Below, piece after piece: positions 28,807-35,962 of a DNA stretch of 64,000 nucleotides (position 1 is the first letter of the stretch; each line of letters opens with the position of its first letter). The stretch spans positions 856,001 to 920,000 of the forward strand of contig NZ_FWYF01000003.1 of the NCBI RefSeq assembly GCF_900176375.1, given 5' to 3'. A program made the position numbers and the translations under genes. The stretch comes from Reichenbachiella faecimaris. GTDB taxonomy: Bacteria > Bacteroidota > Bacteroidia > Cytophagales > Cyclobacteriaceae. A model generated the notes under the pieces. The model searched no databases and was not told the origin of the DNA. It saw nothing but the letters and a program-made list of their open reading frames with translations.

Positions 28807-28925
28807 TTAGCTAAACGCATCCCACTAATCGAAAGTGACTAAGGGTATTCCCCTAGTTGAAAATCAGGTATTACCCTGATGAACTCCCTTCTATGATCAA
28901 TGAACTTTGAATAAATGTTCTTGAC

Positions 28926-29132
28926 ATGCACAATTCATTAACCAAAAGAGAAAATCAGGTTCTAAAACTAATTCTGGCAGAAATGTCAAATGCCGCCATT
29001 GCTGAGCAATTAGAAATTAGTGAAAAGACTGTGGAGAGTCATAGAAAGAGTATTTATCTCAAAACTGGAACCAAGACGATTGTTGGCTTGGTGAAGTTCG
29101 TCATTCAATCAAAAATTATTAGAATCAACTAA
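28926..29132 (+). CDS. stand-alone LuxR-type HTH protein
   Basis: This 68-residue protein is almost entirely a GerE/LuxR DNA-binding domain: LTKRENQVLKLILAEMSNAAIAEQLEIS, then SEKTVESHRKSIYLKTG and GLVKFVIQSKII. It has no receiver or ligand-binding domain, and the 119 bp upstream contain no remnant of one. It closely resembles the HTH of the preceding response regulator and lies 11 bp before the next gene. It could be a co-regulator, an antagonist at shared sites, or autonomous. No activity is known to me for this protein. Confidence 0.8.
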   Translation: MHNSLTKRENQVLKLILAEMSNAAIAEQLEISEKTVESHRKSIYLKTGTKTIVGLVKFVIQSKIIRIN

Positions 29133-29143
29133 ATATTACAATC

Positions 29144-30841
29144 ATGAAAACGAGAAATTACATATTGTGCATTCTAATGCTACTGAGTGTAGTGGTGCAT
29201 GCACAAATTCTGGAAAAAGAGGTGGTATTCGACTTGGATAAAAGGGAGGCTGGAACTGCGGCTATCAATGGTTATCCAAATGACATTGTGGTGGATGATG
29301 TCAAAAAACAATTTGAACTAGTCTATGTGACTAAAGCAAAGAAAAAGTATTTGGTAAAGAATAGGATTGTTTTTGACTATGATCTCAATCATCTTACAAC
29401 AATTAAGGATGAAATAGATATGTCTGGCACTGCCGAAGATGGGCCATCTGTGGAAATAGCCAAGTCCAATCCAAATTTTAGGGGAGAACATATAGTACAA
29501 ACCAGTTTGCAGCTGACCACCACCCTCGCAAGTACTTATAAACTGGAAAAAACAGAGGTAACCATGGATTATGATTGGACTTCTGGTCAGTACAATTCAA
29601 AAGTGAAGGTGTTGGAAGAGGTGAAGGCGAAGACGCTCTTTGGTAAGGTCATGTACAATCCATACACCACGCACTACAATAATCCTTTAACTGGAGATTT
29701 AATTTATGTCAATGGGGTAATAGAGAAGACTTTTTCTACGACAGGCTTTAAGATCAGTAGAGTGACACCTGATTTGGAAAAAACTGATGTGGATATGATC
29801 GAATTCAGCTATTATCAAAAATTCTTTGATGGCGGCTTTATTACCAATGAAGAAGGTCTACAGGATAAGATATTGATCTTTGCTGCTGCTGGTGGAAAAG
29901 GTGTATATAAACCAAAAAACAACCAATCACCTAATGCGAACGAATGGACCTTTGTGCGGTTAGGGCCAAACGGAAAGATTAAAGGCAGGGCATCCTTTCA
30001 AACCAAAGTGAATAATTGGAATATTTTAGGGGCCGTGCTCAAAGATGGCTCAGTCTACGTCTATGGTCCAGGAGAAACAAAGGGTGTAAATGAAGAGCAT
30101 CAAAAATTAATGGCTATCATTGGCACAGGTAAGCAGGATGCATTTCAAATTCTAAAGGTGACGGGCAACAAAACGGATTTTGTAGCTGGCCCTACGCTGG
30201 ATGCTATGAATGCTGTAGCTTCAAAACCAGCTAATCAGAAGAAGATCATTGAATATGATGGACGAAAGGTGGAGTTTAGAAATTTCAACTTTGCCACGAA
30301 TGGCGATATGTTCATTAGTGCTCAAGATTACAGCAAGGATGCCCGTACCACTATGCCACTTTACAAGGACTTCTTCATGTTTCACTTCGGCAAAGATGGT
30401 TCATTCAAGCGTTTGTATGGCATTGAATCTGTCAAAGATAAATCAGGTCTGGCTGGCGCTGTGGATCCAAATACTGATCCAAGATTTTATCCTGACAATG
30501 GCGAAGTATTTCAGGGAAAGGGAGGAGCCATGTACTGGAATATCTACGGAGTAAATAGAGTGGATAAATATGTAAGTTCTTGGACTTCTGGTAATTATGA
30601 ATATACCCAAACCACATGGATTCCAAGGCTCACTGGAGCCATAGCTAAGTTTGATGTGGCCAGTGGTAGCATAGATGAGGTAAAGGAGTTTGGCGATGGT
30701 GAATTTACACTTTACAATATTCCTGCGATTGGAACGCCCTCGATTGCGATAGAAAATGGAACTAAGAAAATTTATATAGGCAATGGTGGAACAAAGGGCC
30801 GCCAAATATGGCTTGGCAAAATGGATCCTTCGAAACTGTAG
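29144..30841 (+). CDS. secreted protein of unknown function
   Basis: This 565-residue protein has a Sec signal peptide (MKTRNYILCILMLLSVVVHAQ) and no further membrane segments. The body is rich in Gly, Lys and aromatic residues, with repeated short strand-like segments such as IYVNGVIEK, GSVYVYGPGE and KIYIGNGGTKGRQIWLG. These hint at a beta-propeller-like fold, but I can assign no family. It starts 11 bp after the orphan HTH gene, so the two are probably co-transcribed and it may be a target or partner of that regulator. A hairpin follows the stop codon. The first 20 residues make export likely; location beyond the inner membrane is unknown. Confidence 0.7.
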   Translation: MKTRNYILCILMLLSVVVHAQILEKEVVFDLDKREAGTAAINGYPNDIVVDDVKKQFELVYVTKAKKKYLVKNRIVFDYDLNHLTTIKDEIDMSGTAEDGPSVEIAKSNPNFRGEHIVQTSLQLTTTLASTYKLEKTEVTMDYDWTSGQYNSKVKVLEEVKAKTLFGKVMYNPYTTHYNNPLTGDLIYVNGVIEKTFSTTGFKISRVTPDLEKTDVDMIEFSYYQKFFDGGFITNEEGLQDKILIFAAAGGKGVYKPKNNQSPNANEWTFVRLGPNGKIKGRASFQTKVNNWNILGAVLKDGSVYVYGPGETKGVNEEHQKLMAIIGTGKQDAFQILKVTGNKTDFVAGPTLDAMNAVASKPANQKKIIEYDGRKVEFRNFNFATNGDMFISAQDYSKDARTTMPLYKDFFMFHFGKDGSFKRLYGIESVKDKSGLAGAVDPNTDPRFYPDNGEVFQGKGGAMYWNIYGVNRVDKYVSSWTSGNYEYTQTTWIPRLTGAIAKFDVASGSIDEVKEFGDGEFTLYNIPAIGTPSIAIENGTKKIYIGNGGTKGRQIWLGKMDPSKL

Positions 30842-30884
30842 AAGTAAAGTCAAATAGAGGGCTAATCGTAATTGAATTAAGAAA

Positions 30885-30915
30885 AACCACTCATCAGTAG
30901 GTGAGTGGTTGCTTT
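30885..30915. terminator. hairpin after the 29144 gene, probable terminator
   Basis: A perfect 9-bp stem (AACCACTCA / TGAGTGGTT) has an 8-nt loop. The downstream tract is GCTTTGTTTG, so termination on the plus strand is likely but not textbook. The A5 before the stem would serve the minus strand. Confidence 0.5.
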
Positions 30916-30995
30916 GTTTGTAGTGGGACTTTGTGAGTCTGGGCTAGATGTTCTAACTTTCTTAGAAACAGATCAATACCTAAACCTGACTGACC

Positions 30996-31637
30996 ATGCA
31001 CTATAAAATACTTATTCTGCTTTTCTTATTGTCTGCCTGCAGTCAGCATTATTTTGATCAGCCCCAACCTGTGGATGGTCAAAATATCTATGCGTTCCCG
31101 GAGCCGTTTCGCGGTATTTGGACGGACGGAAGAGACTCGCTGATTGTTGGGAAATTCTATTTTTCGAATATTGAATATAAAAACCTATCGATACCATATA
31201 CAAAAGCAGACACTACTGCTTATGCCATTTTTAAAAACAATAAAGTGTACCCGTATGACTCTCTTCGTCAACAGATCATGGGGACGAGTCAGTCTTTTGA
31301 GATTCGTAATGATTCTATTCATTACTCAACCAGAGATATTCTCGAAGTGCAATTGGGTAAAAGGGCTTTTTTGAGACAGGTAGGAGATCAATTTGCTCTC
31401 AATGTGAAGGGAGAAAACGAGTGGTGGGAATTGTTTTTGATGGGTGTTACTGATCAAAAAAAAGTAGTTGTCACTTATCCGAATGTTGACCTGCTGATGT
31501 CAAATAAAATAAAGCCCATATTGTCCAATTCAGAAGAAGATTACTTCGAAGTGAGATGGACCACTGAGGAATTCCAAGAGTTGATCCAGAATAATATATT
31601 TTCTGATACGCTATTGTTTATTGATCAACAAAATTAG
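30996..31637 (+). CDS. lipoprotein of unknown function
   Basis: This 213-residue protein has a type II signal peptide and lipobox LLSAC (Cys about residue 15), so it is probably lipid-anchored. The mature part begins SQHYFDQPQPVDGQN and contains FPEPFRGIWTDGRDSLIVG, a pattern like small outer-membrane lipoproteins that carry a WW-like motif in Bacteroidota. I recognise no enzyme motif. It stands alone between a probable terminator and the transposase remnant. Confidence 0.7.
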   Translation: MHYKILILLFLLSACSQHYFDQPQPVDGQNIYAFPEPFRGIWTDGRDSLIVGKFYFSNIEYKNLSIPYTKADTTAYAIFKNNKVYPYDSLRQQIMGTSQSFEIRNDSIHYSTRDILEVQLGKRAFLRQVGDQFALNVKGENEWWELFLMGVTDQKKVVVTYPNVDLLMSNKIKPILSNSEEDYFEVRWTTEEFQELIQNNIFSDTLLFIDQQN

Positions 31638-31642
31638 CCAAA

Positions 31643-31671
31643 GTTGCTAATGGTTGAAGACCTTAGCAAGC
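31643..31671 (+). repeat. REP-like 29-bp repeat, left copy
   Basis: It matches the right copy at 32373-32401 in 25 of 29 positions and has the same orientation. It contains an imperfect palindrome (GCTAATGG ... CCTTAGC). The two copies bracket the RAYT-type transposase remnant, the expected arrangement for REP sequences and their transposase. Confidence 0.6.
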
Positions 31672-31685
31672 TTTAGACTTAGCCA

Positions 31686-32396
31686 ATGCCCTGTCGTGAA
31701 TCTAATATAGCTACACTTATACCAGATAATTATTACCACGTTTACAATCGTGGTATTGATAGTTGCACGATTCTTAAAGAAGACCGACATTATAGAATTT
31801 TCATAGAAAAATACTCTCATTACCTTTCCTTATTTGTAAATACCTATGCGTATTGCCTACTTGGAAATCATTTTCATTTTCTGATTCAAGTGAAGTCAGA
31901 CGACGAAATTAGAAGGGCGGCTAAAGTTAAATACCCCACAAAGTCCATTGATGACGTGAGCTTTTTTTTTAAGTAGACAATTTGCGCATTTATTCAATAG
32001 CTATGCACAACTTTTTAATTCAGAGATGCATAGAACGGGAGCATTGTTTGAAAAACCATTTCGTCGAGTGCTAGTTGATTCTGAAGTTTATTTTTCCAGA
32101 TTGGTTTCGTACATACATCAAAATCCAGCACAGCATGGAATTATTAATGACTTCCGAAAGTATTCACATTCTTCCTATCAAAGTCATTTAGCCAAGGGAC
32201 AACCAAGCTTAGGCGAAAGGAAGTTATCAGTTGGTTCGGAGGCGAAGAAGACTATGTCAAATTTCATGAAGAAATTCAAATAGAAAGAGATCTGAATAAA
32301 TATTTGATTGACCTGCGATATCTACCTCGGATTGACCAGATCTTTGACCATTGTCAACCAAGCTGGATTGGTGTCGCTAATGGTCAAAGGCCTTAG
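31686..32396 (+). pseudogene. REP-associated tyrosine transposase (RAYT/Y1_Tnp), two frameshifts
   Basis: The first segment (from ATG 31686) has YYHVYNRGI and the HUH-type motif GNHFHFLIQV of IS200/RAYT enzymes, which process single-stranded DNA at hairpins. The frame breaks in a run of nine T (31962-31970). With eight T it would continue into SRQFAHLFNSYAQLFN and NRTGALFEKPFRR-like sequence, read in the next frame up to SSYQSHLAKG (about 32190), including the YIHQNP helix. A second shift near 32195-32203 is needed to reach KEVISWFGGEEDYVKFHEE, which ends at TAG 32394-32396. Three segments in order therefore reconstruct one gene of about 235 codons. It is likely inactive unless slippage on the T-run operates. 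Confidence 0.8.
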
Positions 32397-32401
32397 CAAG
32401 C
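32373..32401 (+). repeat. REP-like 29-bp repeat, right copy
   Basis: This is the direct repeat partner of 31643-31671 (25/29 identical), overlapping the end of the transposase reading frame. Half-palindrome arms GCTAATGG and CCTTAGC are preserved in both copies, while the loop bases differ. Confidence 0.6.
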
Positions 32402-32413
32402 ACACAAATGGAG

Positions 32414-32929
32414 CTACCTAGGTGGCAACTCTGGATATGGGATCAAAGATTCTATGACTAAAGCCACGCCATCTTTTGTCAGTAGTATCAAAGTAATAAT
32501 GATTGCCCCAGATATGATCGCTACGCCTATGTTGTTGTTTTTCATTTCCACGAATTCATCAATAGGAGTCAACTTGGAGTAAATCAATATTCCGATTAGG
32601 CTAATACCCAAACCTGCTGAGTAGGCAATGAAAATATAAATACCCCCACGAAACAAAAATGAAAGAAATAAATCCGAGGCACTTTCTTCAGCATTGGACA
32701 ATAGCCTGAAAGAAGAAACTATAGGCTCGATTGTACCACTCACCATCAGTCCCATACCAAATAAAACACTAGCAATAAAAATGCTATAGGCTACATTATT
32801 ATGGCCAATGTCAAATCGTTTTTTGCCATACCATTTTAGAATTTTGTAAGTAGTAGAAAGTATCACCAGCCCCATACTGATGGCTGATAGAATTTCGATG
32901 ATACCAAGAAAAAAGACGTTAGAGTTCAT
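32414..32929 (-). CDS. DUF350-family membrane protein
   Basis: This 171-residue integral membrane protein has four hydrophobic helices (about 7-27, 45-68, 90-115, 132-152). The motif IYSKLTPIDEFVEMKNNNIGVAI closely resembles the DUF350 motif of E. coli YjfL (here in part as YSKLTPIDEF and KNNN). The function of DUF350 is unknown; YjfL lies beside an ATP-grasp amide ligase gene in E. coli. Its start overlaps the end of the transglutaminase-like gene by 11 bp, so the pair is co-translated. ATP-grasp and GCS2 ligases encoded 3 kb away make a peptide-amide connection conceivable but unproven. Confidence 0.75.
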   Translation of the reverse strand: MNSNVFFLGIIEILSAISMGLVILSTTYKILKWYGKKRFDIGHNNVAYSIFIASVLFGMGLMVSGTIEPIVSSFRLLSNAEESASDLFLSFLFRGGIYIFIAYSAGLGISLIGILIYSKLTPIDEFVEMKNNNIGVAIISGAIIITLILLTKDGVALVIESLIPYPELPPR

Positions 32930-33716
32930 GCTTTAGTGCTATATCCCAATATTTTTTATTATCCATTCCTGGAGGAATGATGCCAGGCTCCCAACCAGTA
33001 GCTGTGGTTTCCCAAAAGTAGTATTTTTCACCAGCAATCGTTAAGTACTCACCTGCAGCAGGAATATTCAGTGCCAACATGGAATGTCGGTACTCCTTGC
33101 TGATGAGTACCACTGGGTCATAATTGAAATGTCTAAGGATGGCATAAATCAATACTGTTCGAGAATCGCAGTCCCCTTTCAAAGTATATAAAAACTCTAC
33201 AGGAGAGGTGATCCCATAGCGCTGATTGCCGTAGCAGGGATGATCACTATAGTCACTGGTGCAAGCCTCTGACAAAATATATTGATAAGGTATGTCCTGA
33301 ATCATTTTGACTACTGCATGGGCAAATGCAGCGTAGCTCAAGGAGTCAACTTTTGATATATGATCAAGAGAATCTACAACTTTCTTCATATATGGCTGAT
33401 CTGCTTCAGCCAGTTGTCTGTACACCTTTCCCCAAAATTCAGGGTAGGAGTAGGCCTTGGGATTAGATATTTTGTTTTTGAATAGTGAAGCTCTTTTACT
33501 GGTTGCTTCGTCCATTTCATAGGATAGACAATAGTCTGCGTGGTATTTAAGGTCTTTCCATGCCCTTTGATGAATCACAGATGCATTTTCTACTTGGCTG
33601 AATTCATCACAAGATTCAATGTGATATGCATGGGATTCTTGCCACAGTGAGATAATCACTGATTTATTAATAAACAGTATCACCAATACCCATGCGAGAA
33701 TTTTCCATCCTTTCAC
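32919..33716 (-). CDS. membrane-anchored transglutaminase-like protein
   Basis: This 265-residue protein has an N-terminal signal anchor (ILAWVLVILFINKSVIISLW). The periplasmic part carries a transglutaminase/papain-like core: KGDCDSRTVLIYAIL with the nucleophile Cys, YRHSMLALN with the His, and YYFWETTATGW with a third, acidic position. Such domains can act as proteases, peptide cyclases or amide-forming enzymes. The extra Cys pair in EACTSDYSDHPCYG could form a disulphide. It is co-transcribed with the overlapping DUF350 gene. It is divergent from the RMND1-like gene across 91 bp. Confidence 0.8.
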   Translation of the reverse strand: MKGWKILAWVLVILFINKSVIISLWQESHAYHIESCDEFSQVENASVIHQRAWKDLKYHADYCLSYEMDEATSKRASLFKNKISNPKAYSYPEFWGKVYRQLAEADQPYMKKVVDSLDHISKVDSLSYAAFAHAVVKMIQDIPYQYILSEACTSDYSDHPCYGNQRYGITSPVEFLYTLKGDCDSRTVLIYAILRHFNYDPVVLISKEYRHSMLALNIPAAGEYLTIAGEKYYFWETTATGWEPGIIPPGMDNKKYWDIALKHEL

Positions 33717-33807
33717 AAGGCCAATGATAAGTATTCAAAAGGAATGATTAACAAGTTGTAGTGACTTTTTTGAAAAGCTACGTCCAACTTCGAAAAACTG
33801 TTATACA

Positions 33808-34596
33808 ATGCCTGATTCAATAAATACGCTTAGAGCTTTTCACGTCCAGCATGCCATCAACTTAAAGGAATGCAAAGCAACTCTATCAACCATGGTCGCA
33901 GAAACCAGTTCGATGGATTTATTCTTTTCTCTTGGTGAAGGAAAATACGGTCGGATATTCAATTATGGTGTGGTAGTCTTCTATGGATGCACACAAGAAG
34001 TGATTTCCAAAATATTTATGGAACTGGCCATTGTAAAAGATGTCAATGAATTAGAATATTATTCTGATGACTTTGGTATTAGACAATCTGAAGGAGATTA
34101 TAAAATCAATTTCCATTACATCAGCTTACCAGAAATCAATGAGGAAGTGATCCGGATTGCCATGCTGAACTTAGGGCAAAGCTTGGCGCTAAAATATTAT
34201 GACACAGTTTCTCAAGACTTGCTCACCAGTATCAGAGGCTTTACTGGAGAACTAGAGACGAGAGGTAGATTAAGGATTGGTCAAAGGAGCATTCTTAAAT
34301 TCGTAGGCAAGGCACTGAATACTCAAAACAGAATAGCAGAAAATCTTTACATTTTTGATGCGCCTGCTGTGACTTGGGAAAATGAATATTTGGAAAAGGT
34401 AAACCTGACACTTTCTAAGCATTTCGAGCTCAGTGCAAGGTATCGATCCATTGATAGCACCTTCAAGATCATTAAGGATAATCTGTCTGCCTACTTGGAT
34501 TTGTATCACCACAAGGAGAGTAGCAAACTAGAGTGGATCATTATCATTTTGATCTTGGTCGAAGTGTTGGATACTTTTATTTCCAAGATGCTTTGA
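33808..34596 (+). CDS. RMND1/Sif2 (DUF155) family protein
   Basis: This 262-residue protein resembles the DUF155 family (yeast Sif2/Rmd1, human RMND1). Visible features are VVFYGCTQEVISKIF, the central IAMLNLGQSLALKYYD helix, and the C-terminal region LNTQNRIAENLYIFDAPAVTWE and SARYRSIDSTFKIIKDNLSAYL, ending in a transmembrane helix (EWIIIILILVEVLDTFI). The mitochondrial homologues anchor ribosomes to the inner membrane; the bacterial role is unknown. It converges on the sigma-factor gene with a 1-bp gap. Confidence 0.8.
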   Translation: MPDSINTLRAFHVQHAINLKECKATLSTMVAETSSMDLFFSLGEGKYGRIFNYGVVVFYGCTQEVISKIFMELAIVKDVNELEYYSDDFGIRQSEGDYKINFHYISLPEINEEVIRIAMLNLGQSLALKYYDTVSQDLLTSIRGFTGELETRGRLRIGQRSILKFVGKALNTQNRIAENLYIFDAPAVTWENEYLEKVNLTLSKHFELSARYRSIDSTFKIIKDNLSAYLDLYHHKESSKLEWIIIILILVEVLDTFISKML

Positions 34597-34597
34597 T

Positions 34598-35164
34598 CTA
34601 TTTCTTTCTGAGTTTTTGATAGAGTTCGTTTACATGAGTGCGTGCTCTTTTGAGTCTCATTTTGACAGCACTTTCGGACAGTCCCAAACTTGTTTGGATA
34701 TCTTTGATGGAGTGCTTTTCCTTATACTTCAGGAGTAATAGCATCTTTTCTTCTGGCGAAATGACCTCCAGGAGCTCTTCTAGTATTTGAAAGGAGAGTT
34801 CCTCGGGTATTTCATCTACACCCTCTATCATTTCTGCTATCTCATCGGCCATTTTTTCTGTAATGACTTTGAGCACCTGACTTTTTTTGTTTTTTCTCAG
34901 GTAGTCCATGCAGGTGTTGTGTACAATAGCAAAAAGCCAGGTGGAGAATCTTGCTTCCCCTCGGAAATATTTGAGTTTCAAAAAGACTTTAATCAGCACC
35001 TCCTGGCAAAGATCTTCAGCTGTGTCCTCGTCCTTTACATAACTCTTGCACTTCTTGAGAATGCCTTTTTCATGTCGTTCCGTCAAAATTGAGAAATAGG
35101 AGAGGTTCCCTTCAGACTGAAGGATCGCAATCAACTCTTCGTCAGAAATATTTTTGTCTATCAT
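34598..35164 (-). CDS. ECF-type sigma-70 family RNA polymerase sigma factor
   Basis: This 188-residue sigma factor has region 2 (DLCQEVLIKVFLKLKYF, FSTWLFAIVHNTCMDYLRK) and region 4 (EKHSIKDIQTSLGLSESAVKMRLKRAR) but no region 1.1 or 3. No anti-sigma gene is adjacent on its strand. It is divergent from the C39/ATP-grasp operon (69 bp apart), which makes that operon a candidate target. Such ECF factors typically redirect RNA polymerase in response to envelope or metabolic signals. Confidence 0.93.
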   Translation of the reverse strand: MIDKNISDEELIAILQSEGNLSYFSILTERHEKGILKKCKSYVKDEDTAEDLCQEVLIKVFLKLKYFRGEARFSTWLFAIVHNTCMDYLRKNKKSQVLKVITEKMADEIAEMIEGVDEIPEELSFQILEELLEVISPEEKMLLLLKYKEKHSIKDIQTSLGLSESAVKMRLKRARTHVNELYQKLRKK

Positions 35165-35233
35165 GAATGACCTTGGTGACTTTTTCTAAACCCTGCGTCC
35201 AATGGTGAAATATAGATAAAGTAATAGCATAAA

Positions 35234-35959
35234 ATGCAAACTACAATCAAAGAAAAGATACTAGACGTAGATATAAAAGCACAACCAAACGATGTGACTT
35301 GTGGTCCCACCTGTCTGCATGGTGTTTACAACTACTACGGAGATGTCATTCCCTTAAAAGAGGTTATTCAGCAAGTCAGTTCATTATCCACAGGTGGTAC
35401 TTTGGCGGTTCTGTTAGGCATTCATGCACTCCAAAGAGGTTATGAAGCCACCATTTACACCTTCAATCTCCATGTGTTTGACCCCTCTTGGTTTAAAGGA
35501 AAGGTGGATTTAGTAGCCAAGCTAAAAGCACAAATGGAGGCCAAAGCAGACAACGAAGTATTAAAGGCAGCTAGCCAGGCATATCTCGACTTTTTGTCTT
35601 TGGGCGGGACCATCAAATATGAAGCACTTACACCTGCTTTAATGAGATCTTATTTGGCAAAAGACATACCCATTCTTTCAGGCTTAAGTGCGACCTATCT
35701 GTATGATAGCCCTAGAGAATATGGCGAATTTGACGTAGTATATGATGATATCAAAGGCGAACCTAGTGGTCATTTTGTGATTGTGAATGGCTATGATCCT
35801 GACAGCCGTCAGGTTTATATTGCAGACCCTTTAAAGTATAATCCTATTAGTGACCATCAGTATTATAAGGTCAGCTATCAGAAAATGATTACCTCTATCA
35901 TGCTTGGCGTAGTGACTTATGATGCCAACTTATTGATGGTCACTCCAAAACTAAACTAA
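35234..35959 (+). CDS. C39-like cysteine peptidase, first gene of an amide-ligase operon
   Basis: This 241-residue papain-fold protein has the nucleophile region AQPNDVTCGPTCLHGVYNYYG (Gln17 oxyanion, Cys23) and GHFVIVNGYD with His near 180, followed by YIADP carrying the third residue. It has no signal peptide, so it is cytoplasmic, unlike exporter-fused C39 domains. It lies 3 bp before the ATP-grasp gene, the start of a four-gene operon. It may cleave or trim the product or a leader of the adjacent ligases. C39-type cleavage after double-glycine leaders is only an analogy. Confidence 0.88.
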   Translation: MQTTIKEKILDVDIKAQPNDVTCGPTCLHGVYNYYGDVIPLKEVIQQVSSLSTGGTLAVLLGIHALQRGYEATIYTFNLHVFDPSWFKGKVDLVAKLKAQMEAKADNEVLKAASQAYLDFLSLGGTIKYEALTPALMRSYLAKDIPILSGLSATYLYDSPREYGEFDVVYDDIKGEPSGHFVIVNGYDPDSRQVYIADPLKYNPISDHQYYKVSYQKMITSIMLGVVTYDANLLMVTPKLN

Positions 35960-35962
35960 CGC

